Position numbers and translations under genes: made by a program. The notes beneath the pieces were generated by a model. It did not search any database, was not told the origin of the DNA, and worked only from the letters and a program-made list of their open reading frames with translations. Positions 8,209 to 16,705 of a stretch of DNA of 41,653 bases are shown here, piece after piece. Within the stretch, counting starts at the first letter, position 1; each line of letters begins with the position of its first letter. This DNA comes from Pseudomonadota bacterium (GTDB lineage: Bacteria; Pseudomonadota; Alphaproteobacteria; Acetobacterales; Acetobacteraceae), in assembly GCA_021816925.1 (NCBI GenBank), contig JAKAWQ010000032.1, forward strand, positions 1-41,653. Reading direction: 5' to 3'.

Positions 8209-8658
8209 ATGGACGCACTCGCTCAACTGGGGATGGTCTCGGAAATCTCCCGAGAGAACCAGGAAGAAGGCCTCGCGCCAGAGGCGAAGGACTACTTTGT
8301 CACGCGCGACGGGCTCAAGTTCGCGGGCGCGCATCTCCTACTCGATCTTTGGGGGGCGGAGAATCTCGCCGATCCCGGTGCGATCGAGCAGGCGCTGGCG
8401 GAGGCGGCGATGGCTGCGAAGGCCACGATCCTACACGCTCATATGCACCAGTTCTCGCCGGAGGGGGGAGTTTCCGGCGTGCTCCTGCTGGCAGAGAGCC
8501 ACATCTCGATCCATACTTGGCCAGAGCGCGCTTTCGCCGCGATCGATATCTTCATGTGCGGGGCATGCGACCCCTATCGTTCGGTGCCGATCCTTAAAGC
8601 GGCGTTCCGACCGCGAAGCATCCATCTCTCCGAGCAGCGGCGCGGCCTGATCGCCTAG
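8209..8658 (+). CDS. speD: S-adenosylmethionine decarboxylase proenzyme
   Basis: The 149-aa product is a short bacterial AdoMet decarboxylase. It is made as a proenzyme that cleaves itself to create a pyruvoyl cofactor and then supplies the aminopropyl donor for spermidine synthesis. The self-cleavage motif AESHISIHTWPE is present, with the new pyruvoyl group expected from Ser97. The catalytic cysteine region reads FMCGACDPYRSVPIL, and GAHLLLDLWGAE is the usual N-terminal strand. ATG 8209 follows a GCAGGGG sequence; an in-frame ATG nine codons later is also possible, while the longer upstream frame lacks homology. speE follows after 139 bases, so the two genes complete one pathway. Confidence 0.95.
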   Translation: MDALAQLGMVSEISRENQEEGLAPEAKDYFVTRDGLKFAGAHLLLDLWGAENLADPGAIEQALAEAAMAAKATILHAHMHQFSPEGGVSGVLLLAESHISIHTWPERAFAAIDIFMCGACDPYRSVPILKAAFRPRSIHLSEQRRGLIA

Positions 8659-8677
8659 CTTCGGGATGTCGAGGGAT

Positions 8678-8694
8678 GGGTCGATGATCGACCC
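8678..8694. repeat. 17-base palindrome between speD and speE
   Basis: The arms GGGTCGAT and ATCGACCC are perfect inverted repeats around a single central base, 19 bases after the speD stop. As RNA this could form a six-pair stem with a five-base loop, but no run of T follows, so an intrinsic terminator is unlikely. It could be an operator or an mRNA-processing hairpin. Only the symmetry itself is certain. Confidence 0.4.
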
Positions 8695-8797
8695 GCGTTT
8701 GGCGCGGCCAGGCGTTCACGCGCAGTGCCTGCTTCCGGCGTGGGGAAGGCGCGGCGAGGGCCGGCGCGGTTGATGACAAGAACAAAGCGGCAGGCCA

Positions 8798-9661
8798 ATG
8801 GCCCTTGATGCCTGGGTGAACGAGAGTCTCTATCCCGCCTGGGGCCAGCGCTTCCGGATCAAGCGTGAGCTTGCGCGCGCGAAAAGCGCATACCAGGACA
8901 TCGTGATCTTCGAGAGCGAGTCGCACGGCCGCGTGCTGATGCTGGATGGCGTGGTGCAAATCACCGAGGCCGACGAGTTCGTGTACCAGGAGATGCTCGT
9001 GCACGTGCCGCTGATTGCGCACGGTGCGGCGGAGCGGGTCCTGATCATTGGCGCGGGTGACGGCGGTGTGCTGCGACGCGTGCTCGAGCACGGGGGCGTG
9101 CGCCGCGCGGTGATGGTGGAGATTGACGCCGAAGTGATCCGGTTGGCCCGGGAGTTCCTGCCCGGGATCGGCGGCGCCGCGTGGCAGGATCCGCGCGCCG
9201 AGGTGATCGTGGGCGACGGTATTGCCTACGTTGCCGAAGCAGTGAACGCCGCGTTCGATGTGGTGATCGTCGATTCCACGGATCCGATTGGGGTCGGCGA
9301 GGTGCTCTTCACCGAGACGTTCTACGCGCATGCGGCGCGCATCCTTTCGCCACGCGGCGTGGTGGTGAACCAGTGCGGGGTGCCTTTCCTGCAGGGTGAG
9401 GAACTGATCGAAACCAGCCGGCGGCGCTCGAAATCGTTCCCGCACGTCAGCGCCTATCTGGTCGCGGTGCCGACCTATGTCGGCGGGTTCATGGCGCTCG
9501 GCTGGGCAGCCAAGGATGGCTCGCTCACCGGCCTGCCGGTTGCCGAGATCGAGCGCCGCGCCGCCGCCGCCGGCATTCTCGGCCGCACGCGCTACTGGAC
9601 GCCGGAAATTCACGCCGGCGCGTTCTGTCTGCCGCCCTACATTGCCGAGCTGCTGCCCTGA
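8798..9661 (+). CDS. speE: Spermidine synthase (polyamine aminopropyltransferase)
   Basis: This 287-aa cytoplasmic enzyme transfers the aminopropyl group of decarboxylated AdoMet to putrescine. The N-terminal beta domain contains YQDIVIFESESHGRVLMLDG and VQITEADEFVYQEML, which are classic SpeE segments. The methyltransferase-like fold shows the nucleotide-binding loop IIGAGDGGVLRRVLEH and the acidic end VEIDAEVI. The catalytic DSTDP motif sits in VIVDSTDPIGVGEVLFTETF. The length and motif order are normal for the family. It is co-oriented with speD, which makes its co-substrate. The ribosome site is weak (GCAGG close to the ATG). Confidence 0.97.
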   Translation: MALDAWVNESLYPAWGQRFRIKRELARAKSAYQDIVIFESESHGRVLMLDGVVQITEADEFVYQEMLVHVPLIAHGAAERVLIIGAGDGGVLRRVLEHGGVRRAVMVEIDAEVIRLAREFLPGIGGAAWQDPRAEVIVGDGIAYVAEAVNAAFDVVIVDSTDPIGVGEVLFTETFYAHAARILSPRGVVVNQCGVPFLQGEELIETSRRRSKSFPHVSAYLVAVPTYVGGFMALGWAAKDGSLTGLPVAEIERRAAAAGILGRTRYWTPEIHAGAFCLPPYIAELLP

Positions 9662-9713
9662 AGAAGGACAGGATCGCGGTTGGCTGGGAGGACCGCTGGT
9701 GGCATGCTGCGAT

Positions 9714-10292
9714 ATGACCCGATCTGGCAACCCGCCGGATGCGGCGCTTCTCCACGAAACGGCGGTCAGCCACCTTGCGCGTTACCCGACGACGCGGGCG
9801 GGGCTCCAGCGGGTGTTATTCCGCCGAATCGCACGCTGGGCGCGTGGCGCCGAGGGTGATGCGGATGCGATTGCCGCGAGTGCAGTTGCGGCGCGGAGCG
9901 CGGCACGGGCGGTGGTCGAACGGCTGGTTGCGGCCGGCGCGGTGGACGATGCCGCGTTTGCCGTGGCGCGCGCCCGTCGCCTCGCCCGTTCCGGCACCTC
10001 GCGCCGGGGCATTGCTGCCCATCTCATTCGCCGCGGGCTCGCGGGGCCCGTGCTCGCCGCCGCGCTTCCCCAAGATCCGGCTGTCGAGTTGACGGCAGCC
10101 CTGACCCTTGCACGCAAGCGGCGTATCGGCCCGTTCCGGTCCGGCCCCCTCGCCGACGCGGCTGCCCGCCGGCGCGAGCTTGGCGCCTTGGCGCGTGCCG
10201 GATTTCCGGGCGGGGTGGCGCGCGCCGCGCTCGCCATGTCGCGCGCGGAGGCGGAGGAGCGTCTTGCCGTGGCGCGGCAAAGTCCGGGGTGA
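9714..10292 (+). CDS. recX: RecX-family regulatory protein
   Basis: The 192-aa product carries the alphaproteobacterial RecX N-terminus (ETAVSHLARYPTTRAGLQRV, then LFRRIARWA). This is followed by arginine- and alanine-rich helical repeats (AAGAVDDAAFAVARARRLA, then GTSRRGIAAHLIRRGL) typical of RecX three-helix modules. RecX proteins bind RecA filaments and dampen recombination and SOS activity. No recA is in the window, so the gene stands alone here. ATG 9714 gives the start expected from relatives. A GTG at 9699 with GGGAGG seven bases upstream has a better ribosome site and would add five residues. It converges on the aminotransferase gene with only 20 bases between stops. Confidence 0.85.
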   Translation: MTRSGNPPDAALLHETAVSHLARYPTTRAGLQRVLFRRIARWARGAEGDADAIAASAVAARSAARAVVERLVAAGAVDDAAFAVARARRLARSGTSRRGIAAHLIRRGLAGPVLAAALPQDPAVELTAALTLARKRRIGPFRSGPLADAAARRRELGALARAGFPGGVARAALAMSRAEAEERLAVARQSPG

Positions 10293-10312
10293 GGCAAATC
10301 CGGTGGCCGCGC

Positions 10313-11656
10313 TTACGCGGCTGCCAGGGCTCCGTCCAAGGCGGCCTCCACCGCTTTGCCGAGGCGCTCGACGATCATGTCGATCCCGGTGGCGTCGATG
10401 ATGTAAGGGGGCGCGACGATCACGTGATCGCCCGTTGCCCCGTCGATGGTGCCGCCCATCGGATAAATGGCAAGCCCGCGTGCCAGCGCCTCGGCCTTGA
10501 CCCGCTCGTGCACCCTGAGGCGCGGGAGGAAAGGCTCACGGGTCGCACGGTCGGCCACGAATTCAAGCGCATGGAAAAGACCGCGGCCCCGGATGTCCCC
10601 GACGTGGGGATGGTTGCCGAACCGCTCGGCGAGCCCGGCCTCGAGCCTGGCGCCCATGGCTCGCACGTTGGCAAGCAGGCCGTCCTCGGCGATGACCCGC
10701 TGCACCGCCAGCGCCGCGGCGCAGGCGACGGGGTGGGCCTGGTAGGTGTGGCCGTGTACGAAGCTTCCCGAGCCGTGGCGGAGAGCCTCGACGATCCGCC
10801 GCCCGATCAGGATGCCGCCGATCGGTTGATAGCCGCCGCCCAGGCCCTTGGCGATCACCTGGATGTCGGGGGCGACACCCTCCTGCTCCCAGGCGTGCAT
10901 GGTGCCGGTGCGGCCCATCCCGCACATCACCTCGTCCAGGATGAGCAGCGCTCCATGGCGATCGCAGATGTTGCGCACGGCCCGGAAATAGCCGGGCACG
11001 GGGGGAACGCAACCGGCGGTCGCGCCCACCACCGGCTCGGCGCAGAATGCGATCACGTTCTTCGGGCCGAGCCGTTGGAACTCCTCTTCGAGCTCGGCGG
11101 CGAGGCGTGCGGCATAATCGGCCTCGCTCTCCTCCCGCGCCTGGAACCGGTACGGGAAGCAGGGCGAGACATGGCTGAAGACGGGAGCCAGAAGCGGCTC
11201 GTAGAGGGCGCGTCGCGCCATGTTTCCGCCGGCGGCGAGGGCGCCGAGGGTATTGCCGTGATAGCTCTGCCGCCTGGCGATGACGCGCGTGCGCCAGGGC
11301 TCCCGGCGCTCGATGAAATATTGGCGGGCGAGCTTGAGCGCCGCCTCCATGCCCTCCGAGCCCGAGGAGACAAAGAAGGCGTGCGTGAGATCGCCCGGTT
11401 CATTCCTGAGAAGTTCGGCCGCCAGGTCCTCGGCCGGGTGGGAAGCGAAGAGCCAAGTATGGGCGTACGCGACACGGCGAGACTGTTCGGCGATCGCGCC
11501 GATCACGCGCGGCTCGCCGTGACCGAGGCAAGCGACGGCGGCGCCCCCCGAACCGTCGATCACTTCGGCGCCGGAGGCGAGCCGGAGCCAGATGCCCTGC
11601 CCGCTCTCGACCATCGGAGGGGGAGCGGCGAGAGAGCGGTGCAGAAGATGGCTCAC
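10313..11656 (-). CDS. Class III pyridoxal-phosphate aminotransferase (substrate unknown)
   Basis: The 447-aa protein is a class III (omega-type) aminotransferase. It has the cofactor phosphate-binding stretch FFVSSGSEGMEAALKLARQY, SYHGNTLGAL, the aspartate that contacts the pyridine nitrogen (D241 in LILDEVMCGMGRTG), and the Schiff-base lysine K270 in VIAKGLGGGYQPIGG. Relatives include BioA, omega-amino acid:pyruvate and polyamine aminotransferases; the motifs do not decide the substrate. Proximity to speD-speE makes a polyamine or amine substrate thinkable, but the strand is opposite and this is weak evidence. I chose GTG 11656 (GAGG seven bases upstream); the open frame extends to a TTG at 11716. 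It diverges from the HtrA-type protease gene. Confidence 0.9.
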   Translation of the reverse strand: MSHLLHRSLAAPPPMVESGQGIWLRLASGAEVIDGSGGAAVACLGHGEPRVIGAIAEQSRRVAYAHTWLFASHPAEDLAAELLRNEPGDLTHAFFVSSGSEGMEAALKLARQYFIERREPWRTRVIARRQSYHGNTLGALAAGGNMARRALYEPLLAPVFSHVSPCFPYRFQAREESEADYAARLAAELEEEFQRLGPKNVIAFCAEPVVGATAGCVPPVPGYFRAVRNICDRHGALLILDEVMCGMGRTGTMHAWEQEGVAPDIQVIAKGLGGGYQPIGGILIGRRIVEALRHGSGSFVHGHTYQAHPVACAAALAVQRVIAEDGLLANVRAMGARLEAGLAERFGNHPHVGDIRGRGLFHALEFVADRATREPFLPRLRVHERVKAEALARGLAIYPMGGTIDGATGDHVIVAPPYIIDATGIDMIVERLGKAVEAALDGALAAA

Positions 11657-11803
11657 GGGCGTGCCTCGCGGGGAAAGAGCGATCGCAGGTTTCGCGCGCC
11701 CGCGCCGGCCGATCAAGCCGGGCCGCTCGCGTTCATCTTGAGCCTCGGCGTGGGAGAGGCCATCTGGGCGGCACTACTATTGCTCGCAACGAGAGGTCCG
11801 GCC

Positions 11804-12898
11804 ATGCCTGCCCCTTTGCTGCAATCGCCGCAGCGCCGGAGCGTCGCGGCGATGTTCGTTCTGCTTGCACTCAGTCTGGCGGCGCCTTTCACTGCCGCTG
11901 CGCAGCCGATGCCTGGCAGCTTCGCCCCGCTTGTGCGGCGCGTGCTCCCAGCGGTTGTCAACATCGCGGTAACGGCGGTGGTGAACAGCGGCGGCAACAT
12001 CACGGATCTGCTGCCGCCCGAGTTGCGAGGTAGCCCCTTCGCGCAGGAGTTCCTGCGACACTTCGGGGGTACCGAGCAGGTGCGTGCGGTGGGCTCCGGG
12101 TTCGTGATTGCGCCGTCGGGCGTGATCGTCACCAACAACCACGTGATCCGGAATGCCACGCGCATCGTCGTGTCGTTCTCCGACGGCCGCACCTTGCCGG
12201 CGCGGGTGCTCGGCGCCGACCCGCTCACCGACATTGCTGTCTTGAAGGTGGATGCGGGCCGGAGCCTGCCCTATGCGCAGTTCGGCAATTCGAATGCGGT
12301 TCAGGTGGGCGACTGGGTTCTGGCCGCTGGTGACCCGTTCGGGCTCGGTGGGTCGGTAACGGCCGGCATCGTCTCGGCGAAGGGCCGTGACATCGGGGAC
12401 GGGCCATTTGACCGCTTCCTGCAGATCGACGCGCCGATCAATCCCGGCAACTCCGGGGGGCCGCTGTTCGACCTTCGGGGCCAGGTGATCGGCATGAACA
12501 CGGCGATCGTGGCACCGGGCGGAGGATCGGTCGGGATCGGGTTTGCGATCCCGAGCGATACTGTCAGAAGAATCGTTGCCGAGCTCCGAGCGCACGGGCA
12601 TATCCGCCGCGGCTGGCTCGGCGTGGCGATCGAGTCGCTCGCCGGCTCGCCTTCCGGGAACGAAGGCGTGTTGGTGACCGGGATTGCGCCCGGAGGTCCC
12701 GCAAGTGCGGCTGGAGTGCAGCCGGGCGATGTGCTCGTTTCGGTGAACGGAAGGCACATTGCCGATGCAAGCGGACTGATCCGTGCTGTTGCTGCGCTGC
12801 CGCCGGGCGCGCGCGTGAACCTCGTTGTTCATCGGAACGGGGAGCGGCTCGAACTGCCGGTGACGGTCGGTGAACGGCCGGCGAACACGCAGGGATAG
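11804..12898 (+). CDS. HtrA/DegQ-type periplasmic serine protease with one PDZ domain
   Basis: The 364-aa product has a signal peptide (AAMFVLLALSLAAPFTAAAQ) and a trypsin-like protease domain with an intact triad: H113 in TNNHVIRNAT, D143 in LTDIAVLKV and S217 in NPGNSGGPLF. A single PDZ domain follows (about residues 262-355, RRGWLGVAIESL to the VLVSVNGRHIADASGLIRAV region). Full DegP and DegQ proteins have two PDZ domains, so this is the shorter form, similar in domain count to DegS but without an obvious retained membrane anchor. ATG 11804 follows GAGAGG. The response regulator begins 16 bases downstream, which suggests a common envelope-stress transcription unit. Confidence 0.93.
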   Translation: MPAPLLQSPQRRSVAAMFVLLALSLAAPFTAAAQPMPGSFAPLVRRVLPAVVNIAVTAVVNSGGNITDLLPPELRGSPFAQEFLRHFGGTEQVRAVGSGFVIAPSGVIVTNNHVIRNATRIVVSFSDGRTLPARVLGADPLTDIAVLKVDAGRSLPYAQFGNSNAVQVGDWVLAAGDPFGLGGSVTAGIVSAKGRDIGDGPFDRFLQIDAPINPGNSGGPLFDLRGQVIGMNTAIVAPGGGSVGIGFAIPSDTVRRIVAELRAHGHIRRGWLGVAIESLAGSPSGNEGVLVTGIAPGGPASAAGVQPGDVLVSVNGRHIADASGLIRAVAALPPGARVNLVVHRNGERLELPVTVGERPANTQG

Positions 12899-12914
12899 GA
12901 GGGAAGGGGCAAGA

Positions 12915-13598
12915 ATGCGAATTCTCTTGGTCGAAGACGACAAAGATGTTGCCGGCTTCGTGGTCAAGGGCCTGCGCGAGAGCGGACATGTCGTCGAGCA
13001 TGCCGACAATGGTCGGGATGGACTTTTCCTTGCCGTAAGCGAAAGCTTTGACGCGATCGTGCTCGACCGCATGCTGCCGGGCGGCATCGACGGGCTCAGG
13101 ATTCTCGAGACGTTGCGTTCACAGCACAATACGGTTCCGGTTCTTTTTCTCTCGGCGTTAGGCCAGGTTGATGACCGGGTGGTCGGGCTCAAGGCGGGTG
13201 GGGACGATTATCTTACCAAGCCGTTCGCCTTTGCCGAACTCCTCGCCCGCGTCGAGGCGTTGACCCGGCGCGGCAAGGGCGAGGGGCCGGCGACCAAGCT
13301 CGTCGTGGGTGATCTTGAGATGGACCTCCTCTCGCGCAGCGTGCGCCGGGCTGGCCAGAAGATTGATCTGCAGCCGCGCGAGTTTCTGCTGCTCGAGTAT
13401 TTGATGCGACATGCAGGGCAGGTGGTCACCCGGACCATGCTGCTCGAGGGCGTATGGGATTATCATTTTGATCCACAAACGAATGTGATCGACGTCCACG
13501 TTTCGCGATTGCGCCAGAAGGTGGACAAGCCCTTCGCCGGCCCCCTGATCCACACCGTGCGCAATGCCGGCTATATGCTGCGTGCGGACGCGGCGTGA
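12915..13598 (+). CDS. OmpR/PhoB-family response regulator
   Basis: The 227-aa protein has a receiver domain with the acidic pair in LLVEDDKDVA, the phosphoryl-accepting D51 in IVLDRMLPG and the conserved K102 in LTKPF. A C-terminal winged-helix DNA-binding domain follows (LQPREFLLLEYLMRHAGQVV and NVIDVHVSRLRQKVD). It is the cognate regulator of the kinase gene that overlaps its stop codon. The ATG at 12915 is preceded by a GGAAGGGG sequence. The target genes cannot be read from the sequence; the HtrA-type protease gene just upstream is the natural candidate. Confidence 0.96.
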   Translation: MRILLVEDDKDVAGFVVKGLRESGHVVEHADNGRDGLFLAVSESFDAIVLDRMLPGGIDGLRILETLRSQHNTVPVLFLSALGQVDDRVVGLKAGGDDYLTKPFAFAELLARVEALTRRGKGEGPATKLVVGDLEMDLLSRSVRRAGQKIDLQPREFLLLEYLMRHAGQVVTRTMLLEGVWDYHFDPQTNVIDVHVSRLRQKVDKPFAGPLIHTVRNAGYMLRADAA

Positions 13599-15076
13599 TG
13601 GATCTTGCCTCGCCGAGTCTGCCGACGGAAACGGCGCCTGGACGGACGATCGACGGGCCGGCGACCGGCGCGAAGCTGCCGGCGCATCCGCGTTTCCTGC
13701 GCTCCGCGGCGCTGCGCTTTGCTGCCGTCTATGCGCTCCTGTTCGGGCTTTCGGCGCTTGCGCTTGCCTTTTTTCTTTGGTGGGAGACCGTGGGCCTGCT
13801 CGATCGGGAGACCGATACGGCGATCGCGGCGGACGTGCAGGGCCTCGCCCAGCGCTGGCAGGAGGGCGGATTGCCTGCGCTGGTCATTACCATCGAGAAT
13901 CGGCTGGCGGAGAACGTGGCCGACAACGCCATCTATCTTCTGGTCGATCCGGGGATGCGGCGAATTGTCGGCAACCTCGCCTCCTGGCCGACCGGCCTGC
14001 CGGCCCATCGCGCATGGGCGGAACTCCCGATTGAAAGAGCGGGCATCCGCTCGCTGGCCCGCGTGCGGACCTTCACGCTGCCGGGGAGCTTCCACCTGCT
14101 GGTCGGACGTGACGTGCAGGTCAGGGCTGAGCTCAGGGATCTTCTCACAGGCGCGCTCCTGTGGGCGCTGCTCGTGGTGCTTGTACTCGGCCTCGCCGGC
14201 GCGATCGTCATCCGTAGCCTGTTCCGCCGCGCGCTTGCGAATGTCTCGACGACGGCGGCGGCGATCTCGGCCGGAGACCTGTCGCAACGGGTGCGCATCA
14301 CCGGCCGCGGCGACGAATTCGATCGCCTTTCCGAGACGATCAACGAAATGCTCGAACGCATTTCACGGCTCATGGATGGCGTCCGGCAGGTTTCCAACGC
14401 CATTGCGCACGATCTGCGCACGCCGATCACGCGCGCACGCGCCCGGCTTGAGGATGCCGCGTTGCACGCCAATACCGAGGCGGATCTCAGGGCGGCGATC
14501 GAGCGCGCCACCGCCGACCTTGACGGGATCGTGGCAGTGTTCCAGGCGCTCTTGCGTATCGCCGAGATCGAGGCGGGCGCGCGCCGGTCCGCCTTTGCCG
14601 CGTTCGACGCCACACCGATGCTTGCGGGCCTCGTCGATCTCTACAGTGCGCCCGCCGAGGAGAGCGGGCTTTCGCTGGTGCTGGCTTGCCCCGAACGCCT
14701 GCCGCTGTTCGGTGATCGGGAGCTCATCCAGCAGGCGATCGCCAACCTGCTCGACAATGCGCTGAAATTCTCGCCCGCGGGGGGCCTTGTACGTCTTTCC
14801 GCCGCATCGGGGCTCGGAACGGTCACGATTACTGTCGCCGATCATGGCCCCGGCATTCCCGTCGCCGACCGCGCGCGCGCGACGGAGCGATTTTTCCGCG
14901 GTGAAGCGGCACGGAACACGCCTGGCGCCGGTCTCGGGCTTGCGCTGGTACAGGCGGTGGGGCAGCTGCATGGCGGCACCTTGACGCTCGCCGACAACGC
15001 GCCCGGGCTTGCGGCAATGCTGCATCTCCCCGGCGCGGTCGAGTCTGCGCACCACGCCGCCGCCGCGGACGCATGA
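13598..15076 (+). CDS. Membrane sensor histidine kinase (HAMP-HisKA-HATPase)
   Basis: The 492-aa protein has two transmembrane helices (about residues 43-62 and 185-207) enclosing a periplasmic sensor region of roughly 120 residues. Then come a HAMP domain (about 208-262, ending ETINEMLERI), a dimerisation domain with phospho-accepting H271 in IAHDLRTPITRARARLE, and an ATPase domain. The ATPase domain has an N-box (NLLDNALKFSP), a G1 box (DHGPGIP) and a G2 box (GAGLGLALVQ). All catalytic elements are intact. The ATG overlaps the regulator stop by one base; a GTG three bases earlier would make a four-base GTGA overlap. The sensed signal is unknown, but the periplasmic domain and neighbouring HtrA protease suggest envelope status. 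Confidence 0.95.
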   Translation: MDLASPSLPTETAPGRTIDGPATGAKLPAHPRFLRSAALRFAAVYALLFGLSALALAFFLWWETVGLLDRETDTAIAADVQGLAQRWQEGGLPALVITIENRLAENVADNAIYLLVDPGMRRIVGNLASWPTGLPAHRAWAELPIERAGIRSLARVRTFTLPGSFHLLVGRDVQVRAELRDLLTGALLWALLVVLVLGLAGAIVIRSLFRRALANVSTTAAAISAGDLSQRVRITGRGDEFDRLSETINEMLERISRLMDGVRQVSNAIAHDLRTPITRARARLEDAALHANTEADLRAAIERATADLDGIVAVFQALLRIAEIEAGARRSAFAAFDATPMLAGLVDLYSAPAEESGLSLVLACPERLPLFGDRELIQQAIANLLDNALKFSPAGGLVRLSAASGLGTVTITVADHGPGIPVADRARATERFFRGEAARNTPGAGLGLALVQAVGQLHGGTLTLADNAPGLAAMLHLPGAVESAHHAAAADA

Positions 15077-15134
15077 CGGTCTCTTCACCCAGCTCCCACA
15101 AGGCGGTGAGGCGGGATCCGCTAGCGAAGGTTGT

Positions 15135-15446
15135 ATGGGGAATGGTTTCCGCTTCGGCGGCCTGGCCGGGACGGCGGTATTTCTGCTCGCCGGACTGACC
15201 CTCACGCCGCCGGGGCGAACGCAACCGGCGGCGATGAAGCTGCTGACGGACACGCCGCATTATTGTGCGGAGCTTTCTGCCGAGGTGGAAGCTGCCCGCC
15301 AGGCGCTGGTCAATCCCGCTCCGGCGGCAGTTGAGAAACTTGCTCGCGAAGGCCGGCAGCTCTGTGCGTTGGGCGAGGTGCGGGCGGGCATCATCCGCCT
15401 CCGCCGCGCCATCGTCGTGGTGCGCCAGAGTTCGGGCCGGAGCTGA
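15135..15446 (+). CDS. Small secreted protein with two cysteines, unknown function
   Basis: The 103-aa product begins with a hydrophobic signal sequence (LAGTAVFLLAGLTLTPPG). The mature part contains two cysteines, C44 in TPHYCAEL and C77 in RQLCALGEV, which could form a periplasmic disulfide. It has one long amphipathic helix between them and a basic end (GIIRLRRAIVVVRQSSGRS). GAAGG precedes the ATG. It lies 58 bases downstream of the histidine kinase on the same strand and could be part of that operon. I do not recognise a named family. Confidence 0.65.
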   Translation: MGNGFRFGGLAGTAVFLLAGLTLTPPGRTQPAAMKLLTDTPHYCAELSAEVEAARQALVNPAPAAVEKLAREGRQLCALGEVRAGIIRLRRAIVVVRQSSGRS

Positions 15447-15535
15447 TCCCGGCCAAGACGGGGGCGCCGTCACAGCCGGCTTCTTGCGCCACCTCCATCG
15501 TTCGGTTGTGATTGGGCCGATGAGGGAGGTTGCCC

Positions 15536-16705
15536 ATGAGCCATGGCACGGGGGCCGCGGCATTGCACGAGGAGATCCGCGCGGAGGTGAAAAAGCTCTG
15601 CGCGCGCTTTCCCGGCGAATACTGGCGGAAGGCGGACCGCAGCCGGGCCTATCCCAGCGAATTTGTGCGTGCGCTCACGGAGGCGGGATATCTCGCGGCG
15701 TTAATCCCTGAAGAGTATGGCGGTGCGGGGCTGCCTCTTTCGGCAGCGGCGGCGATCCTCGAGACGATCCACGCCGAGGGCTGCAACGGAGCGGCGTGCC
15801 ATGCGCAAATGTATATCATGGGCACCATCCTCAGGCACGGCTCGGAGAAGCAGAAGCGAACGTATCTGCCGAAGATCGCCGCGGGCGAGCTTCGCCTGCA
15901 GGCGTTCGGCGTGACCGAACCGGGCAGCGGCTCGGATACGACGAGCTTGCGCACGTTCGCCCGCCGTGAAGGCGATCAGTACGTCGTCAATGGCCAGAAG
16001 GTGTGGACGAGCCGAGCCGAGCACTCTGACCTCATGCTGCTGCTCGCGCGCACCATGCCCAAGGACGAGACACGGGGGCGGACGGAGGGGCTTTCGACCT
16101 TCATCGTCGACATGCGTGCAGCCCGCACGGCGGGCCTGACGATCCGGCCGATCCGCACCATGATGAACCACAATTCGTGCGAGATCTTCTTCGACAACGT
16201 GCGGGTGCCGGCGGCGAACCTCGTGGGCGAGGAGGGGAAGGGTTTTCGTTACATCCTGGACGGGATGAATGCCGAGCGGCTGCTGATCGCCTCCGAGTCG
16301 ATCGGCGATGCCAAATGGTTCATCGCCAAGGCGGTTGCGTACGGGAAGGAGCGGATCGTGTTCGGCCGCCCGATCGGACAGAATCAGGGCGTCCAGTTTC
16401 CGATCGCGCGCGCTCATGCCGAGATGCGGGCGGCCGAGCTGATGCTGCGCGAGGGCTGCGCGCGGTTCGAGACCGGAAAGGCGTGCGGCGAGGAGGCGAA
16501 CACTGCCAAGCTGCTTGCGGCCGACGCCGCGTGGGCCGCCGCGGAAGCGTGCGTGCAGACGCATGGCGGGTACGGCTTCGCGGAGGAGTACGATGTCGAA
16601 CGCAAATACCGCGAGGCGCGTCTTTATCGTGTCGCACCAATCAGCACCAACCTCATTCTCTCCTATATCGCCGAGCACGTCCTCGGCCTGCCGCGCAGCT
16701 ATTGA
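15536..16705 (+). CDS. Acyl-CoA dehydrogenase family flavoprotein
   Basis: This 389-aa protein has the full acyl-CoA dehydrogenase fold. The N-terminal helical domain ends in YLAALIPEEYGGAGLPL, the FAD- and substrate-binding middle domain shows AFGVTEPGSGSDTTSL and NGQKVWTSRAEHSDL, and the C-terminal domain contains QTHGGYGFAEEYDVERKYR. The site that holds the catalytic glutamate in medium- and short-chain enzymes (IYEGTSQ in MCAD) reads LYRVAPIST here. A glutamate at position 247 (GMNAERLLIAS) lies where isovaleryl- and long-chain-type enzymes carry their base. The substrate is not deducible. GGGAGG precedes ATG 15536. No partner thiolase or hydratase gene is adjacent. Confidence 0.93.
   Translation: MSHGTGAAALHEEIRAEVKKLCARFPGEYWRKADRSRAYPSEFVRALTEAGYLAALIPEEYGGAGLPLSAAAAILETIHAEGCNGAACHAQMYIMGTILRHGSEKQKRTYLPKIAAGELRLQAFGVTEPGSGSDTTSLRTFARREGDQYVVNGQKVWTSRAEHSDLMLLLARTMPKDETRGRTEGLSTFIVDMRAARTAGLTIRPIRTMMNHNSCEIFFDNVRVPAANLVGEEGKGFRYILDGMNAERLLIASESIGDAKWFIAKAVAYGKERIVFGRPIGQNQGVQFPIARAHAEMRAAELMLREGCARFETGKACGEEANTAKLLAADAAWAAAEACVQTHGGYGFAEEYDVERKYREARLYRVAPISTNLILSYIAEHVLGLPRSY

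Noticed and set aside
10289-11803. Plus-strand frame of about 505 codons joined in frame to the HtrA protease, which could be read as an 869-aa fusion protein.
   Set aside because: It is antisense to a complete class III aminotransferase with all catalytic residues; the protease has its own signal peptide and ribosome site at 11804.
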